A DNA stretch of 64,000 nt from Gordonia terrae (GTDB taxonomy: Bacteria > Actinomycetota > Actinomycetes > Mycobacteriales > Mycobacteriaceae), in NCBI RefSeq assembly GCF_001698225.1, contig NZ_CP016594.1:5518001-5582000 (forward strand). The letters run 5' to 3'. The translations under genes were made by a program, and so were the position numbers. The notes under the pieces were generated by a model. It did no database searches. It was given only the letters and a program-made list of their open reading frames with translations, and had not been told where the DNA came from. This document shows positions 1-8,041 of the stretch, one piece after another (within the stretch, counting starts at the first letter, position 1; each line of letters begins with the position of its first letter).

Positions 1-912
1 GTGGACGCCAAGAAGGTCGGCTTCGACCTGTCCGACGCGATCTTCGCGAGCGAGAACAACACCATCAAGATCGCCGACGTCCCGCCGACCGGTGTCACCG
101 TCCAGCGCGGACACACCCTCGACGGTCTCGGCAAGTACTACCTCGAGACCATCACCGAGGCCGACGGTTCGGGTGTCGACATCGTCCAGGCCCTGAAGGA
201 CAACGAGGTCGACGTCCTCGTCAGCTACCTCCCGGTCGGCTCGGAGCAGGCCGACAAGTTCTACGCCCAGTGCTGCATCGACGCCGGCGTCGCCTTCGTC
301 AACGCACTCCCCGTGTTCATCGCCTCGGACCCCGAGTGGGCCCAGAAGTTCGCCGACGCCGGCGTCCCGATCGTCGGCGACGACATCAAGAGCCAGGTCG
401 GTGCCACCATCACCCACCGCGTGATGGCGAAGCTGTTCGAGGATCGCGGCGTCACCCTCGACCGCACCTACCAGCTCAACGTCGGCGGCAACATGGACTT
501 CAAGAACATGCTCGAGCGCGAGCGTCTGGAGTCCAAGAAGGTCTCGAAGACCCAGGCCGTCACCTCCAACCTGACCGGCTCGCTCGCCGGCAAGGTCGAG
601 GACAAGAACGTCCACATCGGCCCGTCGGACCACGTCGCGTGGCTCGACGACCGCAAGTGGGCCTACGTCCGCCTCGAAGGCCGCGCCTTCGGCGACGTGC
701 CGCTGAACCTCGAGTACAAGCTCGAGGTCTGGGACTCCCCCAACTCGGCCGGCATCATCATCGACGCCGTGCGCGCCGCCAAGATCGCCAAGGATCGCGG
801 CATCGGCGGACCGGTCATCCCGGCCTCGGCCTACCTGATGAAGTCCCCGCCGAAGCAGCTCGCCGACGACGTCGCGCGCGCCCAGCTCGAGGAGTTCATC
901 ATCGAGGCCTGA
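1..912 (+). CDS. ino1: Inositol-3-phosphate synthase (5' truncated by window edge)
   Basis: This enzyme converts glucose 6-phosphate to inositol 3-phosphate with NAD, supplying phosphatidylinositol and mycothiol synthesis. The 303 visible codons cover the middle and C-terminal part. Family motifs seen are the SQVGAT segment near visible residue 132 and the [11 protein letters not shown] block near residue 161, in the catalytic tetramerisation domain. Mycobacterial homologues are about 360-370 residues, so roughly 60 N-terminal residues, including the glycine-rich NAD-binding loop, lie upstream of the window. The GTG at base 1 is therefore an internal valine codon, not the start. The stop at 910-912 is followed about 20 bases later by a strong hairpin, so this is probably the last gene of its transcript. 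Confidence 0.95.
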   Translation: MDAKKVGFDLSDAIFASENNTIKIADVPPTGVTVQRGHTLDGLGKYYLETITEADGSGVDIVQALKDNEVDVLVSYLPVGSEQADKFYAQCCIDAGVAFVNALPVFIASDPEWAQKFADAGVPIVGDDIKSQVGATITHRVMAKLFEDRGVTLDRTYQLNVGGNMDFKNMLERERLESKKVSKTQAVTSNLTGSLAGKVEDKNVHIGPSDHVAWLDDRKWAYVRLEGRAFGDVPLNLEYKLEVWDSPNSAGIIIDAVRAAKIAKDRGIGGPVIPASAYLMKSPPKQLADDVARAQLEEFIIEA

Positions 913-932
913 GCCTTGTAGAACGCAACCCG

Positions 933-965
933 GCGGCGCTTCCTGATCTGATCAGGGAGCGCCGC
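933..965 (+). terminator. Hairpin terminator after ino1
   Basis: The arms GCGGCGCTTCCTGATC and GATCAGGGAGCGCCGC pair over about 16 bp with a single mismatch and almost no loop. It starts 20 bases after the ino1 stop and is followed by a short T-rich stretch (TTCTGTTGT). This is consistent with an intrinsic terminator. Confidence 0.75.
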
Positions 966-1134
966 TTCTGTTGTCGCCGTCCCGCCACCCCACTCGACGG
1001 AAACCGCAGGTCATCCAACCAAATCAGTGACCGCGTCAAACCCTTCACATAGAGTGTTGTCGATTGCTCCGAGTGGCCCGGTATCGGGCACATCGGACAT
1101 CACGAGACCCCGTACCAACAGAAAGGCGCAAACC

Positions 1135-1710
1135 ATGGGCGTGAGCCTGAGCAAGGGCGGCAACGTTTCCCTCAGCAAGGAGGCTCCGGGCCTGACTGCG
1201 GTCTCCGTCGGCCTCGGCTGGGACATCCGGACCACCACCGGAACCGACTTCGACCTGGACGCCAGCGCCATCGCGCTCGGTACCGACAAGAAGGTCGTCT
1301 CCGATCAGCACTTCGTCTTCTTCAACAACCTGCGTTCGCCCGACGGCTCGATCGAGCACACCGGCGACAACCTGACCGGTGAGGGCGAAGGCGACGACGA
1401 GGTCATCAAGGTCGACCTCGCCGGCGTGCCGCCGAACATCGACTCCATCGTCTTCCCCGTCTCGATCTACGACGCCGACGCACGCTCGCAGTCCTTCGGT
1501 CAGGTGCGCAACGCGTTCATCCGCGTCGTGAACCAGGCCGGCGGTGCCGAGATCGCCCGCTACGACCTCAGCGAGGACGCCTCCACCGAGACCGCGATGG
1601 TCTTCGGTGAGCTGTACCGTCATGGGTCGGAGTGGAAGTTCCGCGCGGTCGGCCAGGGCTACGCCTCGGGTCTCGCGGGCATCGCCCGCGATTTCGGTGT
1701 GAACGTCTGA
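1135..1710 (+). CDS. TerD-family stress protein
   Basis: A 191-residue protein covered by one TerD domain, a calcium-binding beta-sandwich fold found in tellurite, phage and general-stress (Ter) systems. The typical N-terminus [10 protein letters not shown], the acidic metal-site segment around GTDFDLDAS (residues 38-46), the FFNN motif, and the [13 protein letters not shown] loop (residues 80-92) are all visible. ATG at 1135 is chosen because it matches the conserved family start and has AGAAAGG about 8 bases upstream; the reading frame stays open further upstream, but that part is not TerD-like. Whether it corresponds to TerD, TerE or TerZ cannot be told from sequence alone. It is followed by a terminator-like hairpin and then a TerC-like membrane gene with the same ribosome-site sequence. 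Confidence 0.95.
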   Translation: MGVSLSKGGNVSLSKEAPGLTAVSVGLGWDIRTTTGTDFDLDASAIALGTDKKVVSDQHFVFFNNLRSPDGSIEHTGDNLTGEGEGDDEVIKVDLAGVPPNIDSIVFPVSIYDADARSQSFGQVRNAFIRVVNQAGGAEIARYDLSEDASTETAMVFGELYRHGSEWKFRAVGQGYASGLAGIARDFGVNV

Positions 1711-1748
1711 GTCCTCTCGGACTCCGGCTGTCCGCCTGACATGCCCGT

Positions 1749-1785
1749 GGATGCCGCACTCGCCCTACTGGCGGGTGCGGCATCC
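1749..1785 (+). terminator. Hairpin between terD-like and DUF475 genes
   Basis: Perfect 16-bp arms GGATGCCGCACTCGCC (1749-1764) and GGCGGGTGCGGCATCC (1770-1785), apart from one internal mismatch, enclose a 5-base loop. A weaker outer pairing (ACATGC/GCATGT) extends it. There is no T-run. It probably ends or attenuates transcription between the two Ter-type genes. Confidence 0.65.
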
Positions 1786-1854
1786 GCATGTCACACTCCT
1801 CTCCGACGATGCGGTCGGCTGGACCACACACACCCTTAGAAAGGCCACAATCCG

Positions 1855-3012
1855 GTGGTAGTAAGAATTTTCGGCCTCTCGGTCGTCGTGACGATCGTGT
1901 CGCTGATCATCGCGTTCCTCTATGGCGGTGTCGAAGCGCTGATCCTGACCGCCATCCTCGGCGTCTTCGAGATCTCGCTCTCCTTCGACAACGCGGTCAT
2001 CAACGCCACGATCCTCCGTCGGATGAGCGAGTTCTGGCAGAAGATCTTCCTCACCATCGGCATCCTGATCGCCGTCTTCGGCATGCGCCTGGTGTTCCCG
2101 CTGGTCATCGTGTGGCTCGCCTCGGGCCTCAATCCCGTCGATGCACTCGACCTCGCACTGAACCCGCCGCCCAACGACGCGGCGTACTTCGCCAACGGCG
2201 ATCCCAGCTACGAGACGATCATCACCGACGCCCACCCGCAGATCGCGGCGTTCGGCGGCATGTTCCTGCTGATGCTGTTCCTGGGCTTCGTCTTCGAGCA
2301 GAAGGAACTGACCTGGCTGACCTGGATCGAGCGTCCGCTCGAGAAGATCGGCAAGCTGGAGATGCTCGAGGTCGTCATCGCGCTCATCCTGCTGATTCTC
2401 ACGGCCACCTACATCGCGCCGGCCGACGAGCGGTCGACGGTCATGATCGCCGGTGCGCTCGGCATGCTCACCTACATCCTGGTCAACGGCCTCGGCGAGT
2501 ACTTCAACGTCGAAACCGAGGACGACGACGACGAGGCGGCCGAGCCCGGCACCGATGCCGCCGAGAAGGCGGCGGGCGAGAGGTCCAACGGCAAGTCGGG
2601 ACCGTCGGACCTGGCCAAGGCCACCGGCAAGGCGGGCTTCTTCCTGTTCCTCTACCTCGAGGTGCTCGACGCGTCGTTCTCGTTCGACGGCGTCATCGGC
2701 GCGTTCGCCATCACCGCGGACCCGATCATCATCGCCCTCGGCCTCGGCCTCATCGGTGCGATGTTCGTCCGTTCGCTCACCGTCTACCTGGTGCGCAAGG
2801 GCACGCTGTCGGAGTACGTGTACCTCGAGCACGGTGCGCACTGGGCGATCGGCGCGCTGGCGTTCATCCTGCTGTACTCGATCGGGACACACGTGCCGGA
2901 GATCATCACCGGCCTGATCGGCGTCGCGCTGATCATCGCCGCGCTGATCTCCAGCATCATCCGCCGCAACCGCCTCGCGGCGAGGGGCGAAGTGGAGAAG
3001 GTCGAGGTCTGA
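1855..3012 (+). CDS. TerC-like DUF475 integral membrane protein
   Basis: A 385-residue polytopic membrane protein of the DUF475/TerC type. The hallmark segment LGVFEISLSFDNAVINA (about residues 35-51) carries the acidic and asparagine residues typical of TerC transmembrane helices, and a second half-motif, LEVLDASFSFDGVIGAFA, occurs near residue 270, giving the internal duplication of the family. An acidic linker (ETEDDDDEAAEPGTD, about residues 221-235) separates the halves. Start is GTG at 1855 with AGAAAGG about 10 bases upstream, the same leader sequence used by the TerD gene. TerC relatives are linked to metal homeostasis and partner TerD-type proteins; a role as membrane anchor or metal exporter is inferred from that. 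Confidence 0.9.
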   Translation: MVVRIFGLSVVVTIVSLIIAFLYGGVEALILTAILGVFEISLSFDNAVINATILRRMSEFWQKIFLTIGILIAVFGMRLVFPLVIVWLASGLNPVDALDLALNPPPNDAAYFANGDPSYETIITDAHPQIAAFGGMFLLMLFLGFVFEQKELTWLTWIERPLEKIGKLEMLEVVIALILLILTATYIAPADERSTVMIAGALGMLTYILVNGLGEYFNVETEDDDDEAAEPGTDAAEKAAGERSNGKSGPSDLAKATGKAGFFLFLYLEVLDASFSFDGVIGAFAITADPIIIALGLGLIGAMFVRSLTVYLVRKGTLSEYVYLEHGAHWAIGALAFILLYSIGTHVPEIITGLIGVALIIAALISSIIRRNRLAARGEVEKVEV

Positions 3013-3060
3013 CCCTTCGCTCGCTGAGCTGAGGTGCGAGCGAGCGCTCCCCCTGCTCTC

Positions 3061-3196
3061 TGAGGTGCGCGAGCGAAACGCCTCCCCTGCTCCCTGAGGT
3101 GCGCGAGCGAAACGCCTCCCCTGCTCCCTGAGGTGCGCGAGCGAAACGCCTCCCCTGCTCCCTGAGGTGCGCGAGCGAAACGCCTCCCCTGCTCCC
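3061..3196. repeat. Tandem array of four 34-bp units
   Basis: Four near-identical copies with exact 34-base period start at 3061, 3095, 3129 and 3163. Each reads TGAGGTGCGCGAGCGAAACG followed by CCTCCCCTGCTCCC. A fifth copy beginning at 3197 diverges into the palindrome next to it. The unit is the left arm of that palindrome, so the array looks like a local amplification of a repeat end. It fills the gap between the convergent DUF475 and AIM24 genes (3013-3349), which holds no gene. Confidence 0.9.
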
Positions 3197-3293
3197 TGAG
3201 GTGCGAGCGAAGCGAGCCTCGAAGGGCTCGGTGACCTGAGTCGCCAAACCCTTCGAGGCTCGTCGCTATCGCTCCTCACACCTCAGGGAGCAG
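3189..3293. repeat. Long intergenic palindrome (copy 1)
   Basis: Outer arms CTGCTCCCTGAGGTG (3189-3203) and its imperfect complement ending at 3293 surround perfect 14-bp inner arms CGAGCCTCGAAGGG (3213-3226) and CCCTTCGAGGCTCG (3249-3262). It lies between convergent genes and could act as a bidirectional terminator. A second, divergent copy with the same outer end lies at 20832-20947. Confidence 0.85.
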
Positions 3294-3349
3294 AGGGTGT
3301 GTCCCCCGAGTAGACACGCTGCGGCGCAGTCTTTTTCGACGGACCGGAC

Positions 3350-4114
3350 TCAGCCCTGTTGCTGACCGAGTTGCTGGCTGATCTGCTGGTTGATCTGCTG
3401 CAGACCAGGGACCGACATTCCGGGTAGGTGGCCCTGGATGGTACGCACGATGGACGAGTCGTCGCGCACCTTCTCGCTGGACTGGACCAGAACGGTTCCG
3501 GCGCCGGTGAAATCGAACTGACGCTCCTCGCCTGAGTTCAACCCCATCCGCCGGCCCGCGGCGGCGATGAACCCGTTGACCCACGCCTCGTCGTAGTGGT
3601 GACTCGGAGACGGGCAATCCGACCACCCGACAAGGGCTTCCGGGTCGACGCGCACTGGCGGTTCGACGAACATGACCGGACCGTTCGACGACGCGAGGAA
3701 CTTGCCGGTACCGATGAGCGTCAGAAAACCCGGCACGATGGACTGGTTCAGCGACAGGTTCGGCTGGAACGCAAGCAGATTGGCTGCTCGGATGGTGAGG
3801 TTGCCGTCTTCGAGGTCGTAGGCGTTGATGTCGTAACCGCGATCACCGATGATCAGCTTGCCGTGGCCCTCGGCGACGACATAGTCACCGAGGTACAGCG
3901 GGGCGGAGAACTGCTGGGCCACCATCTGCAGCATGTTGCCCTGCAGCCCCTGCGTGAGCGCGGTGAACTGCATCTGACCGTAGTAGGCGATCATCGCGCC
4001 CTTGGACATGAACCAGGGCTGGTTGAGGTCGATGCAGAACGAGTAGTTGTTGTCCGGAACATTGTCGTCCGATGGCAGATTCATCGGACTCCACACTGTG
4101 TTGAGTTGGCTCAC
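3350..4114 (-). CDS. AIM24-family protein, third of tandem set
   Basis: A 254-residue protein of the AIM24/TIGR00266 beta-helix family, whose molecular role is unknown; bacterial members often accompany TerD and other stress proteins. Start is GTG at 4114 because GGAGGAG sits 5 bases upstream and the GTGA overlap with the preceding AIM24 stop is typical of translational coupling. The body shows the usual repeating short strands, including IAYYGQMQFTA, YVVAEGHGKLIIGDRG and a late SGEERQFDFTGAGTVLVQSSE segment equivalent to the C-termini of its two paralogues. Its C-terminus is unusual: a glutamine-rich tail (QQINQQISQQLGQQQG). Last gene of a three-gene minus-strand operon, facing the repeat-filled gap after DUF475. 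Confidence 0.88.
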   Translation of the reverse strand: MSQLNTVWSPMNLPSDDNVPDNNYSFCIDLNQPWFMSKGAMIAYYGQMQFTALTQGLQGNMLQMVAQQFSAPLYLGDYVVAEGHGKLIIGDRGYDINAYDLEDGNLTIRAANLLAFQPNLSLNQSIVPGFLTLIGTGKFLASSNGPVMFVEPPVRVDPEALVGWSDCPSPSHHYDEAWVNGFIAAAGRRMGLNSGEERQFDFTGAGTVLVQSSEKVRDDSSIVRTIQGHLPGMSVPGLQQINQQISQQLGQQQG

Positions 4115-4830
4115 AGCTTCTCCTCCGATGCCTGCACGTACACGATGCCCTGTCCGGAGCACTCCAATTGCATTGCCTCACCGCCGGTTCGGCCGACATT
4201 CCGCCAGCTCATCGACGATCGCAGGGTGGTGTTGACCTGCCCCGCCGATCCGACGAAGGCCTGAGGATCGACGCTCACCGGCGGCTTCTGCGGCGACACC
4301 TCGAGCTCGAAGACCCCGCCGTGCCCGAGGAGGACCGCCGAGCCGGGACCCGACAGCTGCGTCGTGAACATGCCCTGGCCGGTCACTGCGCCGGCCGCCG
4401 CGTTCCGCAGCGCCCCGAACAGCCCGCCGCCACCGCCACCGCCGCCGCCGCCCTGTGACGCGACCGAGACGACCGACGCCTGCAGGTTGGCCCCGTAGGC
4501 GAGCAGGCGTGATGCTTCGACGCGCATCATCCCGCCGACTGCGCCGAGATCCACGACGTGGACCTCGATCCCGAGGAAGCCGTAGTGCACCTCACCGTGC
4601 CCCTGGGCGATCATCGTGGACTCGTGCTCGCCGGCGAGCATCCGACCGGCCATGCCGCCCATCCCGCCCAGTCCCGGCATCCCGCCGCCCATGCCGCCGG
4701 CACCCGCGATCTGGTGGGGCTGGAAGTGCACATCGCCCTTGTAGAAGAGCATCGCCCCACGTCGAGCGATGACCGGACCGGTCCGACCGATGTCGACGGA
4801 GACGACCTTGCTGTTGACCTTGGTGAACAT
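4111..4830 (-). CDS. AIM24-family protein, second of tandem set (Gly-rich insert)
   Basis: A 239-residue AIM24/TIGR00266-family protein. ATG at 4830 is chosen over upstream in-frame codons because MFTKVNSKVV begins the conserved fold and GAGGTAG lies about 8 bases before it; it also leaves a short 16-base gap to the upstream paralogue. Two low-complexity insertions interrupt the fold: a Gly/Met-rich loop (GAGGMGGGMPGLGGMGGMAG, about residues 43-62) and a run of ten glycines encoded around 4427-4456. The family end motif GGEAMQLECSGQGIVYVQAS is intact. The Gly tracts suggest a flexible surface or oligomer-contact loop. It overlaps the next AIM24 gene by 4 bases. Function unknown. Confidence 0.88.
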   Translation of the reverse strand: MFTKVNSKVVSVDIGRTGPVIARRGAMLFYKGDVHFQPHQIAGAGGMGGGMPGLGGMGGMAGRMLAGEHESTMIAQGHGEVHYGFLGIEVHVVDLGAVGGMMRVEASRLLAYGANLQASVVSVASQGGGGGGGGGGLFGALRNAAAGAVTGQGMFTTQLSGPGSAVLLGHGGVFELEVSPQKPPVSVDPQAFVGSAGQVNTTLRSSMSWRNVGRTGGEAMQLECSGQGIVYVQASEEKL

Positions 4831-4846
4831 TCTCGCTACCTCACCC

Positions 4847-5467
4847 TCACCGCTCGGCCGGCTGGATCGACACGACGCCGCTGCCATCCCAGCGCAGCGA
4901 GAACGCTTCCCCGCCACCCTGTCCCAGCGCCGACCGCCAGGACACGTCGGTGACGAAGGACTGACTCAGCTGCCCACGGGCGCAGACGAACGCGTCCGGA
5001 TCGACCACGAGGGGATACTGCGGTGACACCTCGAGATGGATGAGCGGGCCGCCGTTGGACAGCAGCGCGATCTGTCCGTGGCCACTCACCGTCGTGGTGA
5101 ACAGGCCCTGACCCGACGACGCGCCGCGCAGACCGGCGAACGTGACGTTGGTCTGCAGGTTGCCGTTGAGCACCATCAGCTGCTCGGACTCCACCTGCAG
5201 CGTCTCGTTGTTCAGCTCGATGACCGTCGTCTCCGCAGCGTTGTGCGCGAAGTAGACGATGCCGTTGCCCGACGCCTCCATGAGCGACAATGCCTCCCCG
5301 GTGGCACGCTGCTTGAGGCCCGCGAGCACACCGTCACCGCCGCCGAAGCCCGCCGATTTGAAGGTGACCTGTCCCTCGTAGGCGACCATCGACCCGCTGA
5401 TCGCGCGCACCGCAGAATTGTTCAGCCTGGCTTCCACCACGCGTTTGGACCGTTGTACCAACTGCAT
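4847..5467 (-). CDS. AIM24-family protein, first of tandem set
   Basis: A 206-residue AIM24/TIGR00266-family protein and the shortest of the three paralogues. ATG at 5467 (MQLVQRSK) is preceded by GAGAGG about 8 bases upstream; the longer open frame to 5812 runs through the divergent promoter region and overlaps the plus-strand coiled-coil gene, so it is rejected. Motifs shared with the paralogues are MVAYEGQVTFKSAG, GQGLFTTTVSGHGQIALLS and GGGEAFSLRWDGSGVVSIQP. The gene opens the minus-strand operon that is divergent from the PRTase operon, so the two arms of the Ter module probably share the 5468-5633 control region. Confidence 0.88.
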   Translation of the reverse strand: MQLVQRSKRVVEARLNNSAVRAISGSMVAYEGQVTFKSAGFGGGDGVLAGLKQRATGEALSLMEASGNGIVYFAHNAAETTVIELNNETLQVESEQLMVLNGNLQTNVTFAGLRGASSGQGLFTTTVSGHGQIALLSNGGPLIHLEVSPQYPLVVDPDAFVCARGQLSQSFVTDVSWRSALGQGGGEAFSLRWDGSGVVSIQPAER

Positions 5468-5633
5468 TCGACGTGCCTCTCTCGCGCCGCGGGGAGGTCG
5501 CCGATCGACCGTCCCTCGTTCGTCTCCCGACGCCATCCCCGCACCACGGCACCCGCAGGCGACCGGCATCCCAGCCCGCCGTGCGCCGGGGAATCCGGCC
5601 TCATACGGAGATGAAAATAGCCGATAGCATCGT

Positions 5634-6827
5634 GTGGTGCCCGGAAACTTCGTACGTCGATGGTTCGGGAACGATTCACGCACGAATTCCGCACCACCTG
5701 CATCATCGGAACAAATGACAGCGGCGTTCCTGGAGTCCGAATCCGTCCTGGCCGAGATCGATCCGGCCGTCGGTGTGACCGCCACCCTGGACCCGCGATC
5801 GCGGCTTCGCACTGTGTGGTCGGAACTCCGTGAGCAGCACGCCCAGGCGACGTCGGACTATCTCAGCCTGGTGTCGCCGCCCACCGGCACACGTGTCGCC
5901 CCGCAGGATCTCGAGCGCTCGACGCAGGCGTTGCGGGCGATCACCGCGTCGATGCGCGACTTCGCCCAGACCAACGCCGGCACCCTCGAACGGGCGCGGG
6001 CCACTATGCGCGCCGCCGACGTCCAGGACCACGAAGCCCGGGTGGCGGCCAACCGGGCGATGACCGCCCTGGAGGGCGCGACCCCGGCGGTGGCGCGGCT
6101 GCAGTCGGTGTCGGAAGCCACCGATGAACTCGCGCGGGCGCTCGCGGGTTTCGACCAGGGCACGTGCCTGCGCGAACGGCAGTCCGCCGCGGCGGCCTTA
6201 CTCGGCGCGGCGCGGCGCCTCGAACAACTGCTGGCCGAAGCGCCCGCGTTCGCCGAGCGGGCACAGCAGGTCATCCGTTCGGTGGAAACCCGCCGCAGCG
6301 CGGTGTCGACCCGCAGCGCGCAGGTCCCCGACACGCTGTCGGCCCTGCGTCGGGAGTTCAGTGCCGACTGTTCGCTCGATCTCCAGCGCAACGGCACGGT
6401 CGTCGACGAGCGACTCGTGCATGCCGACGCCGAGCTGGCGGCCGCACGCTCGATGGTCGCCGACGCCCCCGACCAGGCCATCGGTCGCGCCGATGCGGCC
6501 CGCGACGACCTGGCGGTGGCCGAGAAGGCCGTCGACGCGGTGCTCGACCGGCTGCGCCTGCTGCGGGAGGTCCGGGCCGACCCCAAGGGCGCCGAGCAGC
6601 GGGTGCGCTTCCGTCTGCGTGACGCCCAGCTCTTCGCCGTGAACCACACTCTGGTTGACGAATGGGGTTCGGTCCTCGATGCTCAGGCCGACCGGATCGA
6701 GCGCGCCGAGGGGGAGCTCGACCGCATCCACCCCGACTACTGGAGCTATCTGACCCAGCTGCGTGCGGTGGACGACCGGATCACCGAGATCGTTTCGCGG
6801 ATGAGAGGACAGGTGGCCGCAGGATGA
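5634..6827 (+). CDS. Helical coiled-coil protein of Ter-type operon
   Basis: A 397-residue soluble protein, almost wholly alpha-helical by composition (long Ala/Arg/Glu/Leu stretches without glycine or proline breaks from about residue 40 to 390), probably forming extended coiled coils. I do not recognise a catalytic motif, signal peptide or membrane segment. The chosen start is GTG 5634; GTG 5637 is equally possible. No ribosome site is close, but a -10-like TAGCAT lies 4 bases upstream, suggesting a leaderless message. It overlaps the CitE-like gene by the ATGA at 6824-6827, so it is the first gene of a strictly coupled five-gene operon. A scaffolding role linking the AIM24/TerD proteins to the biosynthetic enzymes is only a guess. 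Confidence 0.8.
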   Translation: MVPGNFVRRWFGNDSRTNSAPPASSEQMTAAFLESESVLAEIDPAVGVTATLDPRSRLRTVWSELREQHAQATSDYLSLVSPPTGTRVAPQDLERSTQALRAITASMRDFAQTNAGTLERARATMRAADVQDHEARVAANRAMTALEGATPAVARLQSVSEATDELARALAGFDQGTCLRERQSAAAALLGAARRLEQLLAEAPAFAERAQQVIRSVETRRSAVSTRSAQVPDTLSALRREFSADCSLDLQRNGTVVDERLVHADAELAAARSMVADAPDQAIGRADAARDDLAVAEKAVDAVLDRLRLLREVRADPKGAEQRVRFRLRDAQLFAVNHTLVDEWGSVLDAQADRIERAEGELDRIHPDYWSYLTQLRAVDDRITEIVSRMRGQVAAG

Positions 6828-8041
6828 CCACCACTGCACGACACGACGCCACCGGTCTCGAGCCCGGGACGATCCGGCACTTCGACCACCTGGAGCCGTC
6901 GGTCGCCGAGCACCTGTTCTACCGGCAGCCCGAGCCGATCGAGCCGACCTGGCCCGCCCAGCGTCTCGCGGTCGCCCTCGGTGCCACCCTGTATGTCCCG
7001 GCGACCCGCCCCGATCTCGCCGACGTCATCCGCCGACGACGCGCCGAGGGGGTCATCTCGATGGTCATCGACCTCGAGGACGCGGTCGCCGACGACGAGG
7101 AGGCCGAGGCGATCGACCATGCCGTGGCCGCATTGCGCAGCATCGCCGAGAACCCGGGCCGGCCGATGCTGCTGTTCGTCCGGCCGCGGTCGGCCGATCG
7201 GATCGTGCCCATCGCCGAGGCCCTGAGCACCCCGTCGGTGCTCACCGGGTTCGTCATCCCGAAGTTCGCCTCGGACACCGCGGCCGCGGCCCTCGATGCG
7301 GTGACCCGGGCGAGCGAGATCCTCGGCAGGCACCTCTGGGTGATGCCGGTCCTCGAGTCGGCGTCGGTCGTGCACCGCGAGACCCGCGACGACGAACTGA
7401 CCGCCCTGGCGTCGCTGCTCGGCGAACACCGGGACCACGTGCTGGCGGTTCGCATCGGGGCCACCGACATCTGTGGCTACTTCGGCATCCGCCGGGATCG
7501 GGACCTGACCATCTACGACGTCCGGGTGGCTGCCGACGTGATCGCCGGCATCGTCAATCATCTCGGCCGCAGCGACGAAAGCGGCTTCGTCGTGACCGGC
7601 CCGGTCTGGGAGTACTTCGCGGATCACGAACGCATGTTCCAGCCTCTGTTGCGGCACACGCCCTTTCGCGAGAACGACGCCGTCTACTTCCGGCAGCAAC
7701 TGGTCAGCCGCGACATGGACGGCCTCCTGCGTGAGATCACCCTGGACCGCGCCAACGGGCTGCACGGCAAGACGGTCATCCATCCGGCGCACGTCGCGGC
7801 GGTGCACGCACTGTCGGCGGTGACCCATGAGGAGTATCACGATGCACTCGACATCCTGGCCGGGGAGTCCGGCGGGGTACGGGCCTCGTCGTACCGCAAC
7901 AAGATGAACGAGCTGAAGCCGCACCGCAACTGGGCGCTGCGTATCGTCGACCGCGCTGCCGCCTTCGGGGTGACCCGGCAGGGAGTCTCCTTCGTCGACC
8001 TGCTCACCGCGCTCGCCTCGCCCGGATCGGCGGCCTCATGA
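6824..8041 (+). CDS. CitE-like C-C bond lyase (HpcH/HpaI TIM barrel) of Ter module
   Basis: A 405-residue TIM-barrel lyase related to citrate lyase beta subunit and HpcH/HpaI aldolases; Ter-associated members form the C-C_Bond_Lyase family. Visible signatures are the early strand GATLYVPATRPDL, the metal-site region VIDLEDAVADDE (about residues 80-91), the arginine strand MLLFVRPRS, and the ADIC-like GATDICGYFGIRRD (about residues 213-226), followed by GKTVIHPAHVAAVH. It is longer than stand-alone CitE (about 290) because of a C-terminal extension. The substrate is unknown; family predictions place it in making or cleaving a nucleoside-like metabolite. Start and stop overlap both neighbours by 4 bases (ATGA), implying equimolar translation. 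Confidence 0.87.
   Translation: MTTTARHDATGLEPGTIRHFDHLEPSVAEHLFYRQPEPIEPTWPAQRLAVALGATLYVPATRPDLADVIRRRRAEGVISMVIDLEDAVADDEEAEAIDHAVAALRSIAENPGRPMLLFVRPRSADRIVPIAEALSTPSVLTGFVIPKFASDTAAAALDAVTRASEILGRHLWVMPVLESASVVHRETRDDELTALASLLGEHRDHVLAVRIGATDICGYFGIRRDRDLTIYDVRVAADVIAGIVNHLGRSDESGFVVTGPVWEYFADHERMFQPLLRHTPFRENDAVYFRQQLVSRDMDGLLREITLDRANGLHGKTVIHPAHVAAVHALSAVTHEEYHDALDILAGESGGVRASSYRNKMNELKPHRNWALRIVDRAAAFGVTRQGVSFVDLLTALASPGSAAS

Noticed and set aside
1-3. GTG at base 1 as start of ino1
   Set aside because: The protein would lack the NAD-binding N-terminus conserved in the family; the frame is simply cut by the window edge.
3061-3196. Possible CRISPR array from 34-bp repeats
   Set aside because: The units are contiguous with no spacers and there are no cas genes; it is a plain tandem repeat derived from the palindrome end.
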